A stretch of DNA of 64,000 nucleotides from Nannocystis sp. (GTDB lineage Bacteria; Myxococcota_A; Polyangia; Nannocystales; Nannocystaceae): NCBI RefSeq assembly GCF_016714285.1, contig NZ_JADJNN010000001.1:310001-374000 (forward strand), read 5' to 3'. The position numbers and the translations under genes are program-made. Position 1 is the first letter of the stretch; the number at the start of each line of letters is the position of its first letter. The notes under the pieces are model-generated. The model saw nothing but the letters and a program-made list of their open reading frames with translations. It searched no databases and was not told where the DNA came from. This document shows, one piece after another, positions 36,243-44,925 of the stretch.

Positions 36243-38156
36243 TCAGTTGCGCTGCGTGGGGCCGGGTCCGGGAGCGGGCTCGGCGGCGGTGAGGCGCTGG
36301 AACTCGGGGTCGTCGGCGAGGGCTTCGAAGTCGGCGTCGTCGCGGATCGCGGCGCGCAGGACCGGATCGATGGCGACGGCGCGGGCGACGTCGGCGATGG
36401 CCGGCGTGGGCTCGGACTGCAGCGCGTGGGCGCAGGCGCGGGCGTAGTGGGCGTTGGCGTGGTCGGGGTCGATGGCGATGGCGCGGGTGAGGGCGGCGAT
36501 CGAGTCGGCGTGGCGGCCGAGCTTGACCAGAGCGAGGCCGAGGCTGTACCAGCCCTCGGCGAAGTCCGGGTGGTTGGCGGTGAGCTGCTCGAGCAGGCCC
36601 AGGGCCTCGTTGCGGCGGCCGATCATCGCCAGGCAGGTGGCGCGGTTGGTGATGGCCTGGAGCGGCTGGTGGCCGAGCTCGGCGGCGCGGGCGAAGGCGG
36701 CCGCGGCCTCGGCTGGTTCGGTGTGGACGACGACGAGACCGCGGGTGAAGTGGGCGGCGGGGAGCAGCGGGTCGAGGGCGAGGGCGCGATCGAGGGCGAT
36801 GAGCGCCTCGGGGTTGTCGTCGCCGGCGTGGAGCGCCTGGGCGAGCTGCTGCCAGACGCCGGCGTCGTTCGGGGCGAGCTCGGCGGCGCGGCGCAGCAGG
36901 CCGACGGCCTCGCCGGGGTTGTGCATGTGCACGCGGTGAAAGCGAGCCTGGGCGGCCAGCTCTGCGGCCTCATCGCGGACGATCGGGAGGCCGAGCAGGG
37001 CGGCGAGCTCGTTGCGCTGGGTCGGGATGCCGTAGCTGCGCAGGACGAAGAAGAGGTTGCCGATGGTCCACAGCTCGTGGGTGGTGGCCATCGCGGTGAG
37101 GGCCTGGCGCTGCTCCGGCGTGAGCAGCTGCGGGTCGAGCGTGGGGGTGGCTGTCTGTTCAGACATGTCCTCGAGGTCATCCTCGCTGCCCAGCTCGGGG
37201 CCCGGCTCGGGGCCCGGCTCGCCGAAGGTGAAGGCGAGCAGGGCCTCGACCAGGCCCATGGTGCCGAAGTCCTCGGCGCGCTCGAGGGCGGCGCAGAGGG
37301 CCGGGAGGGCGCGCAGGCCGAGCGCGGGCGGGAGGCTGCGCAGGACGTAGCCGATGTCGCCGGGGAGGTCGCGCTCGCCGCAGGGGAGGTCGTCGTAGCC
37401 GGGCACGCTGTCGGGGTCGTGGACGGCGGCGATGAGGGTGGCGACGGCGGCGGCCTGGGCCTCGCCGTCGGCGGCGCGGACGAGGCCGACGGCGGCGATG
37501 AGGCGGACCAGGGGGGCGGGGTCGTGGGCGTGGAGCTGGAGCAGCGCGGGGTCGGGGCCGCCGGCGCCTTGCAGGCGACCGAGGGCGAAGGCGAGGCTGG
37601 CCCGCGCGGGGGTGCTGGTCTCGCGGGCGAGCTGGGCGCGCAGCAGCGGGACGGTGACGGCGGCGCGGGTCCACAGGCACGCGAGCAGGAAGCTGGCGGC
37701 GGCGCGCAGGTGGGCGGTGTCGGCGTGCTGGACGAGGCCGAGGTAGAGCGGGAGGCCGGCCTCGGCGGCGCGGTAGATGTCGCGGAGGATCGTCGCGTCG
37801 TCGTCGCCGTCGCGGGCGGCGAGGCTCAGGCCGTCGTCGGGCTCACCGGCGTACATCACGGGGTCGGCGGCGACGCTGAACTGGCCGGTGACGAGGTGCG
37901 TGAGGAGGAGGAGCAGCTCGTGGCGATCGGGGGTGTGCGGGTCGGCGAGCAGCTCGAGCAGGAAGGGCACGGCGGGGGCGGTCGCGGGGTAGCGCGTGCC
38001 CTGGTGGAAGATGTTGCCGTAGAGCTCCCAGTAGGCGTCCTTGCGGGCCTGGTGGTCGTCGGCGGCGAGCGCCCGGAGCAGGCCGGGGACGTCGGTGGCG
38101 GCGCCGTAGGCGTGCGTCAGGCTGCTCCAGTCGATGTTGTGCAGGCGTTCGAGCAT
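36243..38156 (-). CDS. HEAT-repeat plus TPR protein
   Basis: A 637-residue helical-repeat scaffold. The first 330 residues have alpha-helical hairpins typical of HEAT repeats (VPGLLRALAADDHQARKDAY, TVPLLRAQLARETSTPARAS). The C-terminal 250 residues hold tetratricopeptide repeats with the canonical spacing (FAEGWYSLGLALVKLGRHAD, ANAHYARACAHALQSEPT). An acidic linker (EDDLEDMSEQTATP) near residue 355 contains a dispersed-repeat copy. The ATG at 38156 gives MLERLHNIDWSSL; upstream in-frame residues look like non-coding sequence. Such proteins organise complexes; no partner is encoded nearby. Confidence 0.82.
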   Translation of the reverse strand: MLERLHNIDWSSLTHAYGAATDVPGLLRALAADDHQARKDAYWELYGNIFHQGTRYPATAPAVPFLLELLADPHTPDRHELLLLLTHLVTGQFSVAADPVMYAGEPDDGLSLAARDGDDDATILRDIYRAAEAGLPLYLGLVQHADTAHLRAAASFLLACLWTRAAVTVPLLRAQLARETSTPARASLAFALGRLQGAGGPDPALLQLHAHDPAPLVRLIAAVGLVRAADGEAQAAAVATLIAAVHDPDSVPGYDDLPCGERDLPGDIGYVLRSLPPALGLRALPALCAALERAEDFGTMGLVEALLAFTFGEPGPEPGPELGSEDDLEDMSEQTATPTLDPQLLTPEQRQALTAMATTHELWTIGNLFFVLRSYGIPTQRNELAALLGLPIVRDEAAELAAQARFHRVHMHNPGEAVGLLRRAAELAPNDAGVWQQLAQALHAGDDNPEALIALDRALALDPLLPAAHFTRGLVVVHTEPAEAAAAFARAAELGHQPLQAITNRATCLAMIGRRNEALGLLEQLTANHPDFAEGWYSLGLALVKLGRHADSIAALTRAIAIDPDHANAHYARACAHALQSEPTPAIADVARAVAIDPVLRAAIRDDADFEALADDPEFQRLTAAEPAPGPGPTQRN

Positions 38157-38305
38157 CGTTCCCTCGGCTGTCTGGCTATCACGGCCGCTTGATCGGCCGG
38201 TGATCATGCCCGGCTCGCGCGGCGGACGCGAGGATCGTGCAGTCCCGGCGGACGCTGATTCGTGGCGGGCGCGCGGGGCCGCGCTGGCCGTGCTAAGAGG
38301 CGGCG

Positions 38306-40502
38306 ATGTCCGCGACGCTGCAATTCTTCGCCACCGCGCCCCGAGGTCTCGAGGAGCTGCTGGCGGCCGAGCTCGCGGCGCTGGGGGCCGCGGCGATCAA
38401 GCTGCAACCGTCCGGGGTGTTGTTTCAGGGGCCGCTGCAGGTCGGCTACCGCGCGTGCCTGTGGTCGCGGGTGGCCGGACGCGTGCTGCTCGAGCTCGGG
38501 CGCGGGCCGGCGAGCGACGCGGAGGAGCTGTACGCGGCGGCGCTGGCGATCGACTGGGCCCGGCACATGGACCGCACGGCGACGCTGGCGGTCGACTTCA
38601 CCGGGACCAACGCGGCGATCGTGCACACCACCTTCGGGGCGCAGAAGGTGAAGGACGCGGTGGTCGACCAGCTGCGCGCGGGGACGCAGCGGCCCTCGGT
38701 GGACAAGCTGCGGCCCGACCTGCGGATCCACGTCCACCTGCGCAAACGGACAGGTCCTCCGGGACAGGCGCGGGAGGGCGGGCGCGACGAGGCGGTGCTG
38801 TCGATCGATCTCTCGGGCGAGAGCCTGCACCGCCGCGGGTATCGCGAGGAGGGGGCGATGGCGCCGCTCAAGGAGAACCTGGCGGCGGCGGTGCTGCTGC
38901 GGGCGGGCTGGCCGGCGATCGCGGCCGCGGGCGGGCCGCTGCTGGACCCGATGTGCGGCTCGGGGACGCTGCTGATCGAGGGGGCGTGGATGGCCGGTGA
39001 CCGGGCGCCGGGGCTGGGGCGCGAGCACTTCGGCTTCCTCGGCTGGCGCGGGCACGAGCCGGCGATCTGGGCCGAGCTGGTCGCCGAGGCGAGCGCGCGC
39101 GCGGCCGCGGGGGCGGCGAAGATCCCGGACATCCGCGGCTACGACACCTCGGGCCTGGCGATCGCGGCGGCGCACCGAAACATCGAGCAGGCCGGGCTGC
39201 GCCGGGTGGTCCACGTCGAGCGCTTCGCCCTCGGTGAGCAGCTGCTGGCACCTGCCCCAAAGGACAGGCCCGAGGGGGCCTCCGTCGGCCTGGTGGTTTG
39301 CAACCCGCCGTATGGCGCGCGGGTCGGCGAGGGCGAGGACCTGCGCCCGCTGTACCGCGAGCTCGGCGAGCTGCTGAAGACGCGGCACATGGGCGGGGCG
39401 GCGGCGGTGCTGCTCGAGGACCGCGAGCTCGGGCACGCGATCGGGCTGCGGGCCCGCAAGATCTACGACCTCTACAACGGGGCGCTGCCGGTGCACCTGC
39501 TGCTGTTCAAGCTCGAGGAGGCGGCGATCCAGCGGCCGCGCGTCGATCGCCCGCAGGTCCGTAGCGAGGCGGCGGAGGCGTTCGCCAACCGGTTGGCCAA
39601 GAACCGCAAGCAGCTGGCGCCGTGGGCGGCCAGGGAGCAGATCAGCTGCTACCGCGTGTACGACCAGGACATCCCGGACTACGCGGTGGCGGTCGATGTC
39701 TACGGCGAGCACGCGCACGTGCAGGAGTACGCGGCGCCGAAGGAGATCGAGGCGGAGCGGGCCGAGTCGCGGCTGCGCGACGTGATGGCGGTGGTCCCTG
39801 AGGTGCTCGGCATCCCGCGAGATCAGGTGCACCTGAAGATCCGCGAGCGCAGCCGCGGCGGCTCGCAGTACGGCAAGCAGGCGGCGACCGGCAAGCTGCT
39901 CGAGGTCCGCGAGGGGCCGGCGCGCTTCTTCGTCAACCTCACCGATTACCTCGACACCGGGCTGTTCCTCGACCATCGCCTGACGCGCGCGGGTCGGGCA
40001 GCTGGCGAAGGGCCGTCGCTTCCTCAACCTGTTCGCGTACACCGGCTCGGCGACGGTGCACGCGGTGAAGGGCGGGGCGCTGGCGACGACGACGGTCGAC
40101 ATGTCACCGACCTACACGGCGTGGGCGCGCAAGAACTTCGACCTGAACGGGATCACGGGGCCGGAGCACCGACTGATCACGGCCGAGTGCCGGGCCTGGA
40201 TGGCGCAGGAGCTGCGCCGCTACGGGCTCATCTTCCTCGACCCGCCGACCTTCTCGAATTCGAAGCGGATGGAGGACAGCTTCGATCTGCAGCGCGACCA
40301 CGTGCAGCTGATCCGCGAGGCCGTGCGCCTGCTCGAGCGCGGGGGGATCCTGGTGTTCTCGAACAACAACCGCCGCTTTCGCCTCGACGCCGAGGCGCTC
40401 GCCGAGCTGGCGATCACGGACATCACGCGCGAGACGATCCCGCGGGACTTCGCCCGCAACCCGCGGATCCACCAGTGCTGGCAGATCGAGCGCCGGGGTT
40501 GA
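38306..40502 (+). CDS. rlmL: 23S rRNA guanine methyltransferase RlmKL (frameshifted near 39986)
   Basis: RlmKL methylates 23S rRNA at G2445 (N2) and G2069 (N7). The first half has a THUMP domain and the methyltransferase motifs LLDPMCGSGTLLIEGAWMAG and VGLVVCNPPYGAR. The second half has an SPOUT-independent Rossmann methyltransferase (RFLNLFAYTGSATVHAVKGG, GLIFLDPPTFSNSKRMEDSF). The frame is broken between LFLDHRLTR and VGQLAKGRRFLNLF: there is one extra base in the cgcgcgcgg stretch near 39986. Removing it gives LTRRVGQLAKGRRFL, matching family sequences, and about 731 residues. Read literally, the first frame continues as junk to 40780. Confidence 0.9.
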
Positions 40503-40538
40503 AGCTGGCCCCAGGGACAGGTTGTGGACAGGCGGTGA

Positions 40539-41747
40539 TCAGGGCTTGCAGGCCTCGCGCAGGGCGTCCTGGACGCGGGGGACCTGGGCGCGGTTGGCCT
40601 CGCTGCGGGCCTCGTCGCGGCGGCCGAGCGCGCACAGGGCCCGCACGCGCAGCTCGGCGCGCTGGGTCGCGAGCTGGCTCTGCGGGTAGTCGCGGGCGTG
40701 CTGCTCGGCGTAGGCGAGGGCCTGGCGCGGGTTCTGGGCCAGCGCCTTGCGGCCGGCGCCGATCATCTCGAGCTCGATGATGATGGCGCCGGGGTCGCGG
40801 GCCTTGGCCAGCTGCTCGCGCTCCGCGAGGCGATCGCGGGCGGGGCGAGCTGGGCGGCGGGTCGGCTTGCGGGCGACGCGGACAGGCGAGGCTGGCTCGG
40901 GGGGCATGGCCGGAGGGACAGGTACGGGGAGGGGCGGGGCGACGACCGGCGCGGGGGGCAGCGGCGTGGCGCGGACGACCGGTGGCGGCACGAGGCGGGG
41001 GCGGGGCGCCGGCGGGGCGGGGCGCAGGAGCAGGAGGACGGCGATCGCGGCGAGGCCGAGGGCGAGGATCGCGGGCGGGCGGCGCAGGGTGTCGGCGAGG
41101 CTCGGGGCGGGCCGCGGGAGGCGGGCGATCAGGCGGGCGGCGTGGCGGCGCTGCCACTCGGGGTCGGCGACGAAGGGGGTGAGGCTGCCGAGGAGCAGCG
41201 CACGCGGGCCACCGAGGGCGAGGACCTCGCGATCGTCGGCGAGGGCGCGACGCAGGCGGGTGAGCTCGCCGCGCAGGACGTCGGGCTCGCGGCCGAGGAC
41301 GACAGCGAGGGCCGGGACGGAGAGGCCGGCGAGCTCGGCGAGGATGAAGGCGGCGCGCTGCTCGTGGCTGGGCGCGTGGACGGCGAGCAGGCGCGCGAGC
41401 AGGTCGGCGGCGGGCGGCAGGACGGGGATCGCGGGCGTGGACTCGCCGGCGTGGCAGCGGGTGTCGTCGTGGTCGCTGCGGCCCGGGTGATCGCTGCGGC
41501 TGGTGACGCGCCAGGCGAGGCGGGCGAGCCAGGGCAGGGCGCTGGCGTCGGACGGGGTGCGGGCGTGGCGATCGGCGAGCAGGAAGGTCTGCAGGACGGC
41601 GTCGTCGATCGCCTCGAGCTCGGCGCCGAACCAGTAGACGAGGGCGCGTACGCGGCCGGCGTGGCGGCGGTGCAGGGCGAGCAGGCGACGGCGACGCGCG
41701 GCGAGTTCGGCGGGCGCTGGCCGCAAGGGGGATGCGGGCGTGGGCAT
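40539..41747 (-). CDS. ECF-like sigma factor fused to a membrane segment
   Basis: From the ATG at 41747 the product has 402 residues. The N-terminus is an ECF-type sigma region 2 (VRALVYWFGAELEAIDDAVL), then region 4 with a helix-turn-helix pattern (FILAELAGLSVPALAVVLGR). A hydrophobic helix (AILALGLAAIAVLLLLR, residues about 230-247) is followed by a Pro/Val-rich spacer and a C-terminal helical domain with TPR-like pairs (RQALAYAEQHARDYPQSQLA). This single-chain sigma-plus-membrane design suggests that the anti-sigma or sensor part is attached to the factor. Whether the N-terminal part still works as a sigma factor is uncertain, since region 2 is poorly conserved. Confidence 0.7.
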   Translation of the reverse strand: MPTPASPLRPAPAELAARRRRLLALHRRHAGRVRALVYWFGAELEAIDDAVLQTFLLADRHARTPSDASALPWLARLAWRVTSRSDHPGRSDHDDTRCHAGESTPAIPVLPPAADLLARLLAVHAPSHEQRAAFILAELAGLSVPALAVVLGREPDVLRGELTRLRRALADDREVLALGGPRALLLGSLTPFVADPEWQRRHAARLIARLPRPAPSLADTLRRPPAILALGLAAIAVLLLLRPAPPAPRPRLVPPPVVRATPLPPAPVVAPPLPVPVPPAMPPEPASPVRVARKPTRRPARPARDRLAEREQLAKARDPGAIIIELEMIGAGRKALAQNPRQALAYAEQHARDYPQSQLATQRAELRVRALCALGRRDEARSEANRAQVPRVQDALREACKP

Positions 41748-41830
41748 GCGCGCGGGGCCATGGTAGCGCAGGCGCGCCCGCGGGAGGGGCCGTCGTCGCG
41801 GCGCCTGGTCGGGCGCTGGCGTTGGTCGGG

Positions 41831-41880
41831 CGTTGGTCGGCTCGGTCGGGCGTTGGTCGGCTCGGTCGGGCGTTGGTCGC
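41831..41880. repeat. 20-bp tandem repeat between divergent genes
   Basis: Two full copies of cgttggtcggctcggtcggg (41831, 41851) and a partial third lie in the 182-base gap between the sigma-fusion gene and the lipoprotein operon. A related gcgttggtcgg occurs just before, at 41819. The array sits where both promoters must be. Confidence 0.9.
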
Positions 41881-41929
41881 AGCGAGGCTTGTGCGGGCGA
41901 GGGTCGGCGTGCGAGAGTCGTGCGCTCCG

Positions 41930-42898
41930 ATGGGGATTCGCTCCGGTCTCGTGTTCCTGATGTCGGCGTCGTCCGCATCATTGCTGGCGATCTCGGCCTG
42001 CGGGGCGCATCTACATCGCCCGCACGACGCGGAGGCGGCGGATCAGGCGGTGACGGAGCTCCAGGGGGCGCGCCTGACCGAGGGCTTCGCGCCGGAGCTG
42101 GCGCTGGCGGCTGACATGCTGACGCAGGAGCTGGCGGCCGCCCGGTCGTGGGCGCAGACGGGCCGCGATCGCGACCTGCTCGACGTGCTCTCGGCGACGG
42201 CCGTCGACGAGAACGATCCGGACACGGAGATCCTGCTGCACCCGCGCTGCCGCGGGCGCTTCAAGGGCGACGGCTGGACCACGCTGTGCAGCAAGCTGAC
42301 GCGGCGGATCGAGGAGCTCGGCGGGTTGACCTTGCCTTTCGGACAGGTCGTCGCGGAGCCGAAGCCGAGCCCCGGCCGCGGGCGCAAGGAGCTGCAGGCG
42401 CGGGCGCCCGCGGGGCCGGACGCGCTGGTCTCGCTGCTGGTCGCGCTGCGCGAGCAGATGCGGGCGTGGCAGGGGCCGCAGAGCGACGCGGCGCGGCTGG
42501 CCAAGGCGGGCACGGACTTCGTGGTGACGGCGCGGGCGGCCGGGTTGTCGGCCGGGAGCTCGCCGTCGCCGCGCTGCCCGGACGCGCCGGCGCGGCCCGG
42601 GGTGGTGCGCAGCCCCGAGGTGGAGGCCGAGGCGGCGCGGGTGCGCGGGCTGTGTGCGAAGCGGCGCGACAACCTGGTCGCGCTGGGCACGGCGAGCTGC
42701 GCGGGCGCGGCGGGGTGCAGCGGCGGGCGCCTGGCCGAGCAGGCGAACGTTGTGCTGGCGGTGCACGACGCGCTGGCGGCCTACGATGTCGAGCTGGCGC
42801 GGAGCCTCGACGTGTACACGGCGGCGCGGCGGCGCTGCGAGGAAGTGGCTGTGGCGGGTCCGGCCGGTCCAACGGGTTCGGGCGCGGCCGCGACCTGA
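41930..42898 (+). CDS. Lipoprotein, first gene of an uncharacterised operon
   Basis: Not recognised. A 322-residue lipoprotein (lipobox LAISAC) that is helical and has several Cys (CRGRFKGDGWTTLCSKL; CAKRRDNLVALGTASCAGAAGC). The Cys pattern and the loops suggest a periplasmic domain stabilised by disulphides. The next gene lies in another frame and its coding-like sequence begins before this stop. A one-base insertion near 42870 might have split a single longer protein. A GGACAGG repeat lies inside (near 42335). Confidence 0.6.
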   Translation: MGIRSGLVFLMSASSASLLAISACGAHLHRPHDAEAADQAVTELQGARLTEGFAPELALAADMLTQELAAARSWAQTGRDRDLLDVLSATAVDENDPDTEILLHPRCRGRFKGDGWTTLCSKLTRRIEELGGLTLPFGQVVAEPKPSPGRGRKELQARAPAGPDALVSLLVALREQMRAWQGPQSDAARLAKAGTDFVVTARAAGLSAGSSPSPRCPDAPARPGVVRSPEVEAEAARVRGLCAKRRDNLVALGTASCAGAAGCSGGRLAEQANVVLAVHDALAAYDVELARSLDVYTAARRRCEEVAVAGPAGPTGSGAAAT

Positions 42899-42944
42899 CG
42901 CGGCCCAGGTCGAGCGGGCCTTCGCGGGGCTCGCCCAGATCGCG

Positions 42945-43685
42945 GTGCCCGCTGGTTTGCGGGGGCGGGGCTTCGGTGTGCTCGCGCGGCAGGGGCGGGC
43001 GATCCAGCTGGGCGAGCAGATCGGGGTGCTCGACGAGCTGATCGAGCGCCGCGAGGATCGGGTCGCACGGTCACCCCCAGCGACGGGCGAGCTGCCGCGT
43101 TCGCGGGCGACCCCGGCGCTGATCCGGGCGCTGCACAGCACGATCACCGGCATGGATCGCGTGGAGGCGGCGGTCGACGCGTTTCATCTGGCGGTGCTGA
43201 CCCTGATCCGCGAGACGCTGCGGGTCGAGCGGGCGGCGCTCGAGGCGGCGATCGGGCACGCGGAGCGTCGGCGCCGCATCGACGTGGCCAAGCTCGCGGC
43301 GCAGCTCGACGAGTACACCCAGCTGATCGCCGCGTACGCCGATCTGCAGCGGGCCGAGCGGGCCGGCTGCGGGGCGCGGCCGCTGGTCGCGGCCCAGGCC
43401 CAGGACGGCTGCCGCGACGAGACGACGCGCATGCTCCTGGCCTACAGCAACGCGTGGACGCTCGGACGCGCGGGCCAGCAGCAGGCCGACGTGCTCGAGC
43501 TGGGGGTGCACCACGAGGCCAGCATCGACCGCTCGCGCGCGGCGATGGCGGTGCGCGAGGTCTACCTGGCGGCCGGCGTGGCCGAGCTGGCGAAGTTCAA
43601 CCACGGCGGGATCCGGCCCGAGGCGCTGGCGCAGATCATCGTCAGCGCGGTCGGCTTCGGGGTCGTCGCCGGGGGGGTGTACTGA
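42945..43685 (+). CDS. Helical protein with C-terminal membrane segment, operon gene 2
   Basis: Not recognised. No good start precedes the GTG at 42945, although residues encoded just before it (AAQVERAFAGLAQIA) also look like protein, so it may be the frameshifted 3' half of the upstream gene. The 246 residues are mostly helical (RVERAALEAAIGHAERRRRI, VAKLAAQLDEYTQLIAAYAD) and end in a short hydrophobic segment (AQIIVSAVGFGVVAGGVY). One Cys pair (AGCGARP, DGCRDE) is present. The next gene's ATG begins one base after its stop. Confidence 0.5.
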   Translation: MPAGLRGRGFGVLARQGRAIQLGEQIGVLDELIERREDRVARSPPATGELPRSRATPALIRALHSTITGMDRVEAAVDAFHLAVLTLIRETLRVERAALEAAIGHAERRRRIDVAKLAAQLDEYTQLIAAYADLQRAERAGCGARPLVAAQAQDGCRDETTRMLLAYSNAWTLGRAGQQQADVLELGVHHEASIDRSRAAMAVREVYLAAGVAELAKFNHGGIRPEALAQIIVSAVGFGVVAGGVY

Positions 43686-43686
43686 G

Positions 43687-44484
<798 letters not shown>

Positions 44485-44493
44485 GAGCGGACG

Positions 44494-44880
44494 ATGAGCA
44501 CACCACGCGATTCCACGAGCCTCGATGACATCGCCCGCGCGATCGACCGCCTCTCCGAGGTGGGACAGCTGCTCCGCACACGGCTCGACGCGATCGATCC
44601 GATCGAACATGCTGCGCGCTGGGCCGGGGTGAACGACGAGATCCGTGCGCTCGACGAGCGCATCAACGGCCTGCGCGACGAGCAGCAGCGGGTCGCGCTG
44701 CTGGGCGCCGAGCTGCGGCCGCTGCACCTGCGCGAGCTGGCGGCGCTGCGCACGGCGACCGAGGCGGTCGCGGAGCTCGTGCAGTCGGCGGCGCGGGTGG
44801 CCGCGGTCGCCGAGGCGGCGGCGCGCCTGGCCGACGCGACCGGGGCGGCGCTGCAGCAGCTCGGGCGCCGCGGCGCCTGA
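44494..44880 (+). CDS. Coiled-coil protein, operon gene 4
   Basis: Not recognised. A 128-residue soluble protein predicted to be almost entirely helical, with heptad-like hydrophobic spacing (IARAIDRLSEVGQLLRTRL; VNDEIRALDERINGLRDEQQ; an Ala-rich final helix). It has no signal peptide or membrane segment, so it would be cytoplasmic unlike the three preceding gene products. It starts ten bases after the third gene and ends the operon, converging with the CotH/lectin gene. Confidence 0.6.
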   Translation: MSTPRDSTSLDDIARAIDRLSEVGQLLRTRLDAIDPIEHAARWAGVNDEIRALDERINGLRDEQQRVALLGAELRPLHLRELAALRTATEAVAELVQSAARVAAVAEAAARLADATGAALQQLGRRGA

Positions 44881-44925
44881 GCCCGCTGGCTCTCACCCCC
44901 CGGTCAGCTGGCGCTCACCTGTCTC

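Noticed and set aside
36426..38192. A 588-residue open frame on the plus strand opposite the HEAT/TPR gene
   Set aside because: Gly/Val/Ala-rich shadow of the helical repeats; no motif.
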